From Pontibacterium sp049603715 (lineage in GTDB: Bacteria > Pseudomonadota > Gammaproteobacteria > Pseudomonadales > Balneatricaceae), in the NCBI GenBank assembly GCA_049603715.1, contig JBMYSW010000005.1, forward strand, positions 62,001 through 126,000: a DNA stretch of 64,000 nt. The letters are read 5' to 3'. The notes beneath the pieces were generated by a model. It ran no database searches, was not told where the DNA came from, and saw nothing but the letters and a program-made list of their open reading frames with translations. This document shows, one piece after another, positions 25,901 through 34,798 of the stretch (the stretch's first letter is position 1; the number at the start of each line of letters is the position of its first letter). The position numbers were made by a program, and so were the translations under genes.

Positions 25901-26434
25901 CTAGGTTTGTCGATGGCAGGCGTCTGGGCTTTGCTCAATCAATTTTTGCAGCCGCAACTGGGTAATCTTTTCTTGCTCTTTGGCCGCCACACCCAGCTCA
26001 ATGGGCAGTGGATTAATCATTCGAGCTTCTAACGCATCCAACATTTCGTCTGCACTTTTACCCGTGGCACAAATAATAAAAATAAAACCAAAGCGGTCTT
26101 GGTATTCGTTATTGGCTTGCGCCAAACGCTCAATCAAGCGCTCATCCGCCTGCGACATGCCCGACTGCTCGCCCGAAGCCCAATCTTTGGTTGCCGCAAA
26201 CTTTTGTTTAAGCGACTGAATATCGCCAATTTTTGGGTGACCTTCAAAGGCCTGCAAATGGTCTGGCATATCTAGGGCTTGCCATATTTGCACACTACTT
26301 TCGAGCAGCTGAACGGCCGATTCAAAAGGGCGCAGCGCCGTCATCTGCTCTACCCAGCGCAAGCTGGTATTACACTGAAACAACAGCTCTGCCGCTTGGT
26401 CTTCTGGTAATTGGTTTAGTTCGTCGAGGGTCAT
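25901..26434 (-). CDS. uraD: OHCU decarboxylase
   Basis: Encodes 177 residues from the ATG at 26434 after AAGGAG. The all-helical fold is recognised by the active-site motif GHPKIGD near residue 68 and by the QERL-type stretch NNEYQDRFGFIFIICATGKSADEM. It decarboxylates 2-oxo-4-hydroxy-4-carboxy-5-ureidoimidazoline to S-allantoin. It sits between alc and uraH, and its stop is 10 bp before uraH. Confidence 0.94.
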   Translation of the reverse strand: MTLDELNQLPEDQAAELLFQCNTSLRWVEQMTALRPFESAVQLLESSVQIWQALDMPDHLQAFEGHPKIGDIQSLKQKFAATKDWASGEQSGMSQADERLIERLAQANNEYQDRFGFIFIICATGKSADEMLDALEARMINPLPIELGVAAKEQEKITQLRLQKLIEQSPDACHRQT

Positions 26435-26495
26435 TCTTATTCTCCTTCCCATTCGGCCAGCACAACCCGCTGTGCAGCCACTCCCATAAGCTTAG

Positions 26496-27521
26496 TTAGC
26501 TTTCGTCTTTTTTGGGTGAATGACCGTACACACGAAAACGGCTCACCCCACCATCAGGGTGAATATTCAAGCGAATATGGCTGACCTTACCAATATCGTT
26601 CAGCTCGGTCTCAAAGCGGTGCTCCGCATCGGCTGACAAAGATGTTTCGGGCAAAATTTGCTGCCAAAACATACTTTGGGTAATCAGTGACTGATCTGTG
26701 CTTTCGGTGATGTAAGCACCTTGAATCGAGCAGCGATCCGGGAAGTTACCTTTAAAAAACGCCGTATCCACCACAATCGCATCAATACAGCCGACTGTTG
26801 CCAGCTCGATCACACACCAGTCATAACCCGGCTCACGGCGGCGACGTGTTTCCCAGCCATCGCCCATATTTAAGCCAGCACCGGGCATGAGCATTTGTTT
26901 GGGCGAACCAAAGTGCGCATTGTTGCAGGCAACTACGCGAGCGCCATACTCCAACGCCGCAAGGTTTACTTGGCCACTGGCGGTTGGCTCAGGGCGCTGG
27001 CCTCGACCATAAATACGCAAGCGGGCAACGCCACCATCCGGAAAAATATTCAGTCGTACATGGGTCCAAAAACCCGGCACCGACACCTCAAAAAAGTGAG
27101 GATGGTCTGGCCCCAAGCTCACCGTATCTAAAATATCCACCCACTCGTCTTGTTCTGTAGGCTCGCTATCTGGACAGCGACAAGCCTGTAACGACGCAGC
27201 CGGTGGGTAGTTACCCGTAAAAAATCGAGTATCTATTTCAACACCCAAAATTTGCCCCGGCATCGCCAAAGCAACCACACACTGATCGTAACCCTCAACA
27301 CGCTTACGGCGACTTTCCCAGCCGTCCATCCACTTACCATGGTCATCGTAACGCCCTGGGTAAAAACGGGGTGGCATAGACGAAATCATTCGTGCTGCAG
27401 GCGCAAAAAAATCATCGGTGACGCTCACAATACGCGCGCCTAGGCGCTCATCGGCCAAGTTGATGGCATCCTTTGCAAAATCGGGTAAATCAGAGGGAGC
27501 GCTGGCTTCAATATATTCCAT
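26496..27521 (-). CDS. alc: Allantoicase
   Basis: Encodes 341 residues arranged as two allantoicase repeats, each with a WE(S/T)RR motif (DGWESRRKRVEGYDQCVV near 66 and GDGWETRRRREPGYDWCVI near 221) and a HxRLNI(F/H)PDGG motif. It hydrolyses allantoate to ureidoglycolate and urea. It is the first gene of the minus-strand urate operon and is divergent from puuE, sharing the operator at 27576-27591. Confidence 0.94.
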   Translation of the reverse strand: MEYIEASAPSDLPDFAKDAINLADERLGARIVSVTDDFFAPAARMISSMPPRFYPGRYDDHGKWMDGWESRRKRVEGYDQCVVALAMPGQILGVEIDTRFFTGNYPPAASLQACRCPDSEPTEQDEWVDILDTVSLGPDHPHFFEVSVPGFWTHVRLNIFPDGGVARLRIYGRGQRPEPTASGQVNLAALEYGARVVACNNAHFGSPKQMLMPGAGLNMGDGWETRRRREPGYDWCVIELATVGCIDAIVVDTAFFKGNFPDRCSIQGAYITESTDQSLITQSMFWQQILPETSLSADAEHRFETELNDIGKVSHIRLNIHPDGGVSRFRVYGHSPKKDES

Positions 27522-27575
27522 GAGTGCCTACTAAAATTAGGTTGATTAGCGTCAATAGTGAATGTATAACCATAT

Positions 27576-27591
27576 TTAACCGTTCGGTCAA
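27576..27591. promoter_or_regulatory. RutR-type palindromic operator between alc and puuE
   Basis: TTAACCGTTCGGTCAA is a near-perfect palindrome of the form TTRACCGNNCGGTYAA, with RutR-consensus geometry (TTGACCANNTGGTCAA). It lies in the 85-bp divergent promoter region, so one bound repressor could control both directions. Confidence 0.65.
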
Positions 27592-27606
27592 CTTTTTGGA
27601 GAATTC

Positions 27607-28545
27607 ATGTCACACTCAAAGGACCCATCTGATTACCCAAGAGACCTGATAGGCTACGGAAATAAACCACCTCAGCCACATTGGCCGAATAACGCACGGG
27701 TCGCTGTCAACTTTGTTTTAAATTACGAAGAAGGGGGCGAAATGAGTGTGCTTCACGGCGACGAACACGCCGAAACCTTTCTCTCTGAAATTTATGGAGC
27801 AGAGCCTTTTCGCGATCGCCATTTGAGTATGGAATCCATTTACGAATATGGCTCACGCGCCGGTTTGTGGCGAATAGTGAATGAATTTTCGAAACGAAAA
27901 CTGCCATTAACCTTTTTCGCAGTCGCAAAAGCACTCGAAAAAAACCCTGCTTTAGTTGAGCACATTAAACGGCAGCGCTCAGACAATTTATGCGATGTGG
28001 TTTGCCACGGCTTACGCTGGATTCACTATCAAAATATGCCTCCCGAACAAGAAGCCGCGCACATGAAGGAGGCCACCGAATTACTTACCCAGTTATTGGG
28101 CGAGCCTCCTTTGGGTTGGTACACCGGTCGCGATTCACCCAACACCCGCGAGCTGCTGGTAGAACAAGGCGGTTACTTGTTTGATAGCGACTACTATGGC
28201 GACGACTTACCCTTTTGGACAAAGATTGGCAGCCAGTCACATCTTGTGGTGCCCTACACTCTCGACTGCAACGACATGCGCTTTTCATCTCCCACAGGCT
28301 TTGCCGATGGCGCGTCATTTTTACAGTACCTCACCGACAGTTTTGACGTACTGTACGAAGAAGGCGAGAGCCAACCCAAGATGATGAGTATTGGCCTACA
28401 TTGTCGTTTGGTAGGCCGCCCTGGCCGTTTTAAAGCGCTTAAAGCGTTTTTAGACTATGTGCAGCAGCACCAAGGCGTATGGATAACCACTCGCACAAAC
28501 ATCGCAAAGCATTGGCAAACACATCACCCAGCGCCTCAGTCATAA
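27607..28545 (+). CDS. puuE: Allantoinase, polysaccharide-deacetylase type
   Basis: Encodes 312 residues. The NodB-like fold and PuuE hallmarks are present: PRDLIGYGNKPPQPHWPNNA at the start, VNFVLNYEEGGE, CHGLRWIH and GWYTGRDSPNTREL. It opens the allantoin ring to allantoate. Unlike AllB it belongs to the deacetylase superfamily and usually accompanies PuuD, UraH and UraD. GGAG precedes the ATG by 7 bp. Confidence 0.93.
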   Translation: MSHSKDPSDYPRDLIGYGNKPPQPHWPNNARVAVNFVLNYEEGGEMSVLHGDEHAETFLSEIYGAEPFRDRHLSMESIYEYGSRAGLWRIVNEFSKRKLPLTFFAVAKALEKNPALVEHIKRQRSDNLCDVVCHGLRWIHYQNMPPEQEAAHMKEATELLTQLLGEPPLGWYTGRDSPNTRELLVEQGGYLFDSDYYGDDLPFWTKIGSQSHLVVPYTLDCNDMRFSSPTGFADGASFLQYLTDSFDVLYEEGESQPKMMSIGLHCRLVGRPGRFKALKAFLDYVQQHQGVWITTRTNIAKHWQTHHPAPQS

Positions 28546-28652
28546 AAGCATTAAGAGCGTGAAGAGTTTTAAGAGCTTTGCAATACGTTGTCCTTTATAC
28601 TGTTGAGCCCTCATCAGCCTTTCATAGGCGCAACACAGGCAACGAAGCAGTT

Positions 28653-28928
28653 ATGGACTGGAAGATTTTTATCACCATTTTTGGTGCCGTATTTTTAGCC
28701 GAACTTGGCGACAAAACACAATTAGCGACCATGCTTTTTGCCGCCGATAAAGAAGTAAGCAAAGTCACCGTATTTTTATCCGCCTCCGCAGCGCTGATCG
28801 TGGCTTCAGCCATTGGCGTGATAGCCGGTAGCTTGCTATCCGAATACATCAACGAAAAAGTACTCAACTACATCGCCGGTGTTGGCTTTATCATCATTGG
28901 CGGCTGGACGCTTTACAGCGCTCAGTAA
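28653..28928 (+). CDS. TMEM165/GDT1 (UPF0016) family membrane protein, single-domain form
   Basis: Encodes 91 residues from the ATG at 28653; an upstream frame from 28578 lacks homology. Three membrane spans hold one copy of the family motif ExGDKT (AELGDKTQLAT near residue 18). Eukaryotic and many bacterial members have two motif copies and carry Mn2+/Ca2+; half-size forms must pair. No second half-gene is adjacent, so it probably forms homodimers. Cation specificity is not determinable. Confidence 0.82.
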   Translation: MDWKIFITIFGAVFLAELGDKTQLATMLFAADKEVSKVTVFLSASAALIVASAIGVIAGSLLSEYINEKVLNYIAGVGFIIIGGWTLYSAQ

Positions 28929-28956
28929 AAAGAGCACTCTACACAAGAGAGGCACT

Positions 28957-29574
28957 ATGACCTTAGAAAGCGCACTGTCCTTTTTTATTGCGATTCTTAT
29001 TTTTGGTGTCACACCCGGCCCCGGCGTGTTTGCCATTTTGGCCCGCGCGCTGGTTTCCGGCGCTAAGAGCTGCACCCTACTCGCTTTAGGGATGACCATT
29101 AGCGATATTCTGTACCTCATTGCTGCTTGCTTTGGTTTAGCTGTTATCGCCACCCAGTGGTCAGAAGTGTTTACCGCCGTGCGTATTTTAGGTGCGCTGT
29201 ATCTTATTTATCTTGGCTGGAAAATTTGGACGGCACCAATTCAATTGCCATCCGAAACACCACCAAGCACCTCAGGCCACACCGCAAGCTTTGTACAAGG
29301 CTTTTTGATCTCGGCCTCTAACCCTAAGGTTATTTTGTTTTACATCGCCTTTTTGCCCACGTTTATGGATGTAACCCAATTTACGGGGCAAGATATTGCG
29401 ATCGCATCGGGCTTAACTTTGGTAGCCTTAATGATTGGACTGATGGCTATCGCCGTTTTTGCAGGCAGGGCACGCAAGTTATTTAGAACGGAGTCGGGTG
29501 TACGTACGCTCAACCGAACGGCAGGCTCAATTATGGTGGGCGCAGGTGCGTTTTTAATAGCTCGCCAGCCTTAA
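28957..29574 (+). CDS. LysE/RhtB-family exporter
   Basis: Encodes 205 residues from the ATG at 28957 after GAGAGG; an upstream in-frame start overlaps the preceding gene. Six membrane spans and the family signature GVTPGPGVFAILARAL near residue 19 indicate an amino-acid or metabolite exporter of the LysE superfamily. The substrate is unknown. It lies 28 bp after the GDT1-like gene and ends at a strong terminator. Confidence 0.86.
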   Translation: MTLESALSFFIAILIFGVTPGPGVFAILARALVSGAKSCTLLALGMTISDILYLIAACFGLAVIATQWSEVFTAVRILGALYLIYLGWKIWTAPIQLPSETPPSTSGHTASFVQGFLISASNPKVILFYIAFLPTFMDVTQFTGQDIAIASGLTLVALMIGLMAIAVFAGRARKLFRTESGVRTLNRTAGSIMVGAGAFLIARQP

Positions 29575-29594
29575 ACTTCTTGATAAATACCCAC

Positions 29595-29623
29595 AAAAAA
29601 AGGAGGCATTGGCCTCCTTTTTT
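29595..29623 (+). terminator. Rho-independent terminator after the LysE-family gene
   Basis: AAAAAAAGGAGGC, loop ATTG, GCCTCCTTTTTT. The A-rich and T-rich flanks make it potentially bidirectional. Confidence 0.85.
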
Positions 29624-30202
29624 ATATCTATTTCACTTAAGTCTGCTTGGCTTATGTCTGTTGCGCTATGAGCCTGCCCTTGAAGCTGGTGCACATTTTC
29701 GAGCAGGTTAGCCTAGTTAGCTACGCCTGCAAAAGCAGCAACAACAAACGGCAACAAAAGCGACTCACCAACCTCAACAGCAGGCGTAGTGATTAATTTG
29801 GTAACACGGTAGAAATCGATGAAATCGCACTAAAGTCCGCGTGCGAAACACCTGTAACAATAGACCCTACAACAAAAAACAAAGCTAACAGCGCAATCAA
29901 ATCCGGTGATTTTTTCATAGTGCTTTTTAGTAATAAATTCTTAACAAAAAGGTTTAAAGTTTTTGCGATTCTTACACACTACAAATTTTAATCAAGCATA
30001 AATTCTTAATTTCGCAAGTTTTATTCAAAATTTATTATTTATGTCACATTTACGAGCAACTTTTTAGAAAAAGCACCAAATTGCAGCCATCTCCCATAAA
30101 AAGCACAAATATTTTTTCGATTTTAGCGAAACTTTTCCCGAATATAGAGTCTTACTTTAGTTAGCTCGCTTACTGTCTATGCAAAACAGCTACTTTTAGC
30201 GG
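29624..30202. other. AT-rich gap holding one candidate small gene and a distant inverted repeat
   Basis: Between the terminator and the AEC transporter stop lie about 580 bp. From 29930 to 30140 the sequence is strongly AT-rich. CTACGCCTGC (29721-29730) is perfectly inverted at 29780-29789. A 41-codon minus-strand frame at 29793-29918 is listed separately. Apart from these I see no gene. Confidence 0.4.
29793..29918 (-). CDS. Candidate small single-pass membrane protein, 41 residues
   Basis: ATG at 29918 to TAA at 29793. The peptide begins MKKSPDLIALLALFFVVG, a basic start followed by one hydrophobic span, then a short polar tail (HADFSAISS). No strong ribosome site precedes it (AAAAAGCACT). 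A second frame on the same strand just downstream is also open and protein-like (DFIDFYRVTKLITT, then a hydrophobic stretch), which could mean a frameshifted longer ancestor. The function is unknown and it may not be translated. Confidence 0.35.
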   Translation of the reverse strand: MKKSPDLIALLALFFVVGSIVTGVSHADFSAISSISTVLPN

Positions 30203-31123
30203 CTAAAACCACAAAAGAACTAGCGGTAGTGACAAAAAAGCACACAAGGTCTGCACCATAATAATTTGCGCCATTGCGGCTGCATCTCCCCCCAGCTTTC
30301 TGGCCAGAATATACGCCGACGATGCCGTAGGCAGCGCGATAAACAGCACAAAGGCAGTCATCAGGCGCTCATCCACACCCAGCCATTTAAAAACCAGCGC
30401 AAACACAAGCGGTAGTATCAGCAACTTCAGCAGCACCACCAACGACATAGCCCACAGGTTAATTCCCTCTCCCGCGGGGCGACGCTCAAACTGCAAACCC
30501 GCGCCAACGGCAAGCAGCCCTAGTGGCAGTGCACACTGAGCCAAGAGCCCTAATACATCCGTAACCGCAGCAAATGGCGGAACAGCCAAGACATTGAGCA
30601 ACAAGCCAATCACACAGCCCATGATCAATGGGTTTTGCCACAACTGTTTAAAAAACGCGGCGAATGAAAAGCGCGCGTCGGCCGTTAGTGCAAAGGTCAC
30701 TACACAGGCGACGTTAATCAGGGGCACCATACAGGCTACAACCACCGCCGTAATCGCGACCTGCTGTGCATCAAACATCAAGCTGGTAATCGCCAAACCA
30801 ATGTAGGTATTAAAGCGAACCCCACCTTGAAAGAAGCTCGTAAAAGCAGGCACCGACACCTTCAACCAAGGCTTAAACACCCACATCGCAAGGCTCATAA
30901 GCCCAACAACCACAAAGGCGATAGACCCTATTTGGGTTAAGTTGATTCCTTGCAGGTCGGCTTGCCACAAACGATGAATCAGTAGCGCTGGGAACAAACC
31001 ATAATAAATACCTTTTTCGGCTTCATCCCAAAATCGAGCGGATAAAAACCCTGACGCTTTTGCCACAGCGCCCAGCACCAACAACAGAAAAATTGGCCAA
31101 AGAATACTGATAATTAAAAACAT
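30203..31123 (-). CDS. AEC-family (auxin efflux carrier-like) transporter
   Basis: Encodes 306 residues from the ATG at 31123; a GTG at 31144 is an alternative. Ten hydrophobic spans occur in two halves, with the AEC pattern YYGLFPALLIHRLW near the start and FIALPTASSAYILARKLGGDA near residue 270. Bacterial members export malate, amino acids or other organic acids. The substrate is unknown. It is divergent from the gcvR-like gene. Confidence 0.85.
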   Translation of the reverse strand: MFLIISILWPIFLLLVLGAVAKASGFLSARFWDEAEKGIYYGLFPALLIHRLWQADLQGINLTQIGSIAFVVVGLMSLAMWVFKPWLKVSVPAFTSFFQGGVRFNTYIGLAITSLMFDAQQVAITAVVVACMVPLINVACVVTFALTADARFSFAAFFKQLWQNPLIMGCVIGLLLNVLAVPPFAAVTDVLGLLAQCALPLGLLAVGAGLQFERRPAGEGINLWAMSLVVLLKLLILPLVFALVFKWLGVDERLMTAFVLFIALPTASSAYILARKLGGDAAAMAQIIMVQTLCAFLSLPLVLLWF

Positions 31124-31192
31124 AGTGTTATATTGACCCCACAAAATGCGCCATGCACAGGCTCACTCACTTGATTGGTATAGAGAGATTTT

Positions 31193-31708
31193 ATGATTAC
31201 ATCACTTGTATTAACGGTTATCGGACCCGACCGCCCAGGTCTTGTTGAGCGCCTTTCTCAAACCATTGCGGGCCACAACGGCAGCTGGTTGGAGTCGGGC
31301 ATGTCGCAGCTGGCAGGCAAGTTTGCGGGTATTTTGGTGGTACAAGTGCCAACCGACAAACTACAAGTGCTGGTAGCCGACTTACAAAAGCTCGAAACCG
31401 AAGGCCTTAAAGTTGTTGCCGAAACCGCTCAAGGCGATGAAGTGGACGCCAGTAGCCAACACCTTGTACTTGACCTTATTGGCCAAGATAAACCCGGCAT
31501 TGTTAAAGAGATCTCGCAAGCGCTAGCACAGCGCAACGTAAACGTTGAAAAGCTAAGCACCGAGCTAGTATCAGGATCTATGTCGGCAGAGCAGCTATTC
31601 CAAGCCAAAATCACCCTTAGCGCACCAGAAGACCTTGATATTGATGCGCTACAAGACGATTTAGAGGCACTCGCCAACGACCTGATGGTCGACATCACGC
31701 TTAAATAA
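31193..31708 (+). CDS. gcvR: GcvR-like ACT-domain regulator
   Basis: Encodes 171 residues composed of two ACT domains: LTVIGPDRPGLVERLS near residue 7, and LDLIGQDKPGIVKEISQAL near residue 93. This is the layout of GcvR, which binds glycine and inhibits GcvA activation of the glycine cleavage operon. gcvT and gcvH are 18 kb away in this window; gcvA is not seen. Single-gene transcript, monocistronic by spacing. Confidence 0.85.
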   Translation: MITSLVLTVIGPDRPGLVERLSQTIAGHNGSWLESGMSQLAGKFAGILVVQVPTDKLQVLVADLQKLETEGLKVVAETAQGDEVDASSQHLVLDLIGQDKPGIVKEISQALAQRNVNVEKLSTELVSGSMSAEQLFQAKITLSAPEDLDIDALQDDLEALANDLMVDITLK

Positions 31709-31747
31709 GCACACCAGCATTCAAGCTAAAGCGCCTCAGGCTATGCC

Positions 31748-32911
31748 CTAAGCATACTGAGGCACTCGCTTTAGCATCGCTACCAGCAACGCACCTAACA
31801 CCACAAACCCCGCCGCGAAAAAAAGCCCCAAATGGTAGTTACCAAAGTGCTGTGCCAACACCCCCGTTAATGCAGGGGCGACCACTTGTGCCGCACCATA
31901 GGCCAAGGTCATTTTGCCCATCAACTTGGCAGGTTTGGTAGGGTAAAATCGCCCCGCCATTGTGAGCACCAAACTCACAGCACCAATAAAGGTTCCGCCA
32001 AACAACAAAGCGCTAACCAACACCCAAAGCAACTGATCGGTAAAGGCAGGCAACAAAATGCCCGGCACCTGAATCACGTAAATCAGTAGCAGCGCATTCA
32101 CATCACCTACCCTGCGGGCAATCACGTCCCACACCACCACGGCTGGCATAGCTGCACAGCCCAAGACCACAAACACCCAAGGGCCTAACCCTTGTAAGCT
32201 CGGCTGTTGCTCAACAATATCTACAATGAAGGTCGCGGTAATAACATAGCCGTAGCCCGCACAAAAATAAGCGGCAAAAAGCACCCAAAAGTAGGCATTT
32301 GAAGGAGGTCGGTCTTGCAGTTTTACACCCGTGGCTAAGGATTCGGCAGACTCTGGTTTGGGCATCCAACACCACGCCAGCACCGATGCCAACGCAGCAA
32401 ATATACCAAACGCCCACCACTGTGCTTGCCAGCTTAAGTTTAAGGCTAAAAACAGCTCAACCAATAACCCTGCTACAAAAATACCGCCGCCCACGCCAGC
32501 AAAGTGGATGCCTAGCTCGCTGCGATATTGGTGGCGTAATAACCAGTTTAAAATCAAACCACTGGCTAACAGTAATCCGCCCGAACTACTTACACCCGCC
32601 ACAAAGCGAAACACCAACCACCACTCCAAAACATCGGTCAGCGCCATGGCCACGGTACTGAGTACCGCCACCAGCAAATAGACACGATAGAGTTGGTCTT
32701 TAAGGGTGAGCGAGCTAACACGGGCCGCGATTAATGCCCCCAACATGTAGCCAAGGTAATTCACTGCTGCCAGATACCCGCCATTAGCCTCATCTAGCCA
32801 TGTTTGGGACTGCATAATGGGCAGCAAAGGTGTGTAGGCAAATCGCGCCACACCCACAGTGACAATCAGGCTAAGTAAGCCTGCGGTAAGTACTTTTGCT
32901 TTTTCGGACAC
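31748..32911 (-). CDS. MFS transporter, YbfB/YjiJ family
   Basis: Encodes 387 residues with twelve predicted spans. The start (TVGVARFAYTPLLPIM) and NYLGYMLGAL are typical of the YbfB/YjiJ group, a poorly characterised major facilitator family. The direction and substrate are unknown. It is convergent with gcvR, and the intergenic gap is only 40 bp. Confidence 0.85.
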   Translation of the reverse strand: MSEKAKVLTAGLLSLIVTVGVARFAYTPLLPIMQSQTWLDEANGGYLAAVNYLGYMLGALIAARVSSLTLKDQLYRVYLLVAVLSTVAMALTDVLEWWLVFRFVAGVSSSGGLLLASGLILNWLLRHQYRSELGIHFAGVGGGIFVAGLLVELFLALNLSWQAQWWAFGIFAALASVLAWCWMPKPESAESLATGVKLQDRPPSNAYFWVLFAAYFCAGYGYVITATFIVDIVEQQPSLQGLGPWVFVVLGCAAMPAVVVWDVIARRVGDVNALLLIYVIQVPGILLPAFTDQLLWVLVSALLFGGTFIGAVSLVLTMAGRFYPTKPAKLMGKMTLAYGAAQVVAPALTGVLAQHFGNYHLGLFFAAGFVVLGALLVAMLKRVPQYA

Positions 32912-33061
32912 GAGCCTCTTACCTCATTCGCCACAGCGACTGGTGCGCAGATTTGAAAGCGCAATAATGAAGGGTCTTTGAGTATGCCAGAGCCAACGCC
33001 ACAAAACAGCTGATCAAAAGTCTATCTAGCTCTTCTGCACTACACACCCCTAACGGTAGGC

Positions 33062-33101
33062 ATAAAAAAACCCAGAAAGCTCTATTAAGCTATCTGGGTT
33101 T
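33062..33101 (-). terminator. Rho-independent terminator after argH
   Basis: AAACCCAGA at 33068-33076 pairs with TCTGGGTTT at 33093-33101, with an inner AGCT/AGCT step. On the minus strand a run of seven T follows. Confidence 0.85.
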
Positions 33102-33141
33102 CTCAGTTAGCTAGTGCTCACCAGCTTACCAAAATCAGCAA

Positions 33142-34539
33142 TTAAGCTTCGCGTGCTTCTAACTTAGTACGAGCACGAGCAACCGCCGCGCGTACTTGGT
33201 TAGGCGCTGTACCGCCGATGTGGTCACGGGCTGCTACAGAGCCTTCAAGCGTTAGTACTTCAAACACATCTTCAGTGATGGTGTCAGAGAACTGAGCAAG
33301 CTCTTCTAAGGTCATTTCGCCTAAGTTTTTACCGGTTTCGATACCGTAAGCAACGGACTTACCCACGATTTCGTGCGCGTCACGGAAGGCCACACCTTTG
33401 CGAACAAGGTAGTCAGCCAAGTCGGTCGCCGTTGAGAAGCCACGCAATGCTGCTTCACGCATTTCTTCTTTGCGTGACTCAAGCGCAGGTACCATATCAG
33501 CAAAGGCACGCAAACAGCCTTGCACTGTGTCGATGGCGTCGAACAGCGGCTCTTTGTCTTCTTGGTTGTCTTTGTTGTACGCCAACGGCTGCGACTTCAT
33601 CAAGGTTAGCAAGCTCATTAGGTGACCGTACACACGACCGCTCTTACCACGTACAAGCTCTGGCACGTCTGGGTTTTTCTTCTGCGGCATAATCGATGAG
33701 CCGGTACAGAAGCGGTCAGGCAAGTTGATAAAGTTAAACTGAGCCGACGTCCAAAGCACAAGCTCTTCAGACATACGGGTCATGTGCATCAACAAGATGC
33801 TAGACGCCGCACAAAACTCAATCGCAAAGTCGCGATCAGATACAGCGTCGAGTGAGTTTTCAGCAGGCGCTTTAAAGCCCAATAGCTCAGCCGTCATCGC
33901 ACGATCGATTGGGTAAGTCGTACCCGCCAATGCCGCCGCGCCTAATGGCATGATGTTGGCGCGATCAATACAGTCCGACAAGCGGCTAAAGTCGCGATCA
34001 AGCATTTCGTACCAAGCCAATAGGTGATGACCAAAAGTCACAGGCTGTGCAGTTTGCAGGTGAGTAAAGCCAGGCATAATGGTGTCGGCTTCTTGCTCAG
34101 CCAAGCCAAGTAGGCCTGTTTGCAAACGAGTCAGCTCGCCAAGAATTACGTCCATTTCGTCACGCAAGTACAAACGGATGTCTGTTGCTACTTGGTCGTT
34201 ACGTGAACGGCCAGTGTGTAGCTTTTTACCGGTGATACCGATCTTTTTAGTCAGGGCCGCTTCAATGTTCATGTGAACATCTTCTAGCTCAACCGACCAT
34301 TCAAAGGTGCCGCGCTCAATCTCAACGCGAATTTCGCCCAAGCCACGAATAATATCGTCGCGCTCGCCTTCGGTAAGCACACCGACTTTAGCCAGCATTT
34401 TTGCGTGAGCGATAGAGCCACGAATATCCTGCAAGTACATGCGCTGGTCAAAAGTCACGGAAGCGGTAAATCGGGCAACAAAAGCATCGGTTGGCTCAGA
34501 AAAGCGGCCACCCCATTGCTGGTTAGTTTTCTCACTCAT
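33142..34539 (-). CDS. argH: Argininosuccinate lyase
   Basis: Encodes 465 residues, full length. The fumarase/aspartase-superfamily signature GSSIMPQKKNPD is near residue 286, with HTGRSRNDQVATD near 109 and TAQPVTFGHH near 160. It splits argininosuccinate into arginine and fumarate in the last step of arginine synthesis. It is divergent from hemC. In Pseudomonas algZ-algR lie between these genes; here the 259-bp gap holds no gene. Confidence 0.97.
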   Translation of the reverse strand: MSEKTNQQWGGRFSEPTDAFVARFTASVTFDQRMYLQDIRGSIAHAKMLAKVGVLTEGERDDIIRGLGEIRVEIERGTFEWSVELEDVHMNIEAALTKKIGITGKKLHTGRSRNDQVATDIRLYLRDEMDVILGELTRLQTGLLGLAEQEADTIMPGFTHLQTAQPVTFGHHLLAWYEMLDRDFSRLSDCIDRANIMPLGAAALAGTTYPIDRAMTAELLGFKAPAENSLDAVSDRDFAIEFCAASSILLMHMTRMSEELVLWTSAQFNFINLPDRFCTGSSIMPQKKNPDVPELVRGKSGRVYGHLMSLLTLMKSQPLAYNKDNQEDKEPLFDAIDTVQGCLRAFADMVPALESRKEEMREAALRGFSTATDLADYLVRKGVAFRDAHEIVGKSVAYGIETGKNLGEMTLEELAQFSDTITEDVFEVLTLEGSVAARDHIGGTAPNQVRAAVARARTKLEAREA

Positions 34540-34798
34540 GCAAAAACCTCAAAGCTATTACGGCCATTGGCAACAACAGCCATCATACAAATCGACAATT
34601 TAGACTGGCCCAGATTATAGCATGATGGGGGTCATCGCTTCTTCATCTATCTGTTACAATCGCAAAAACCCTTTTATATTTAGGGCCATATCCGTGCCAT
34701 ACTTGAGCTAAGCGCCCATCACACTGGCCTAAAGGTTGCTTTCTATCGCCTTTAACGCCAAACCTAGGCGACTCGAATAACAATCAATAGGAACCAGA

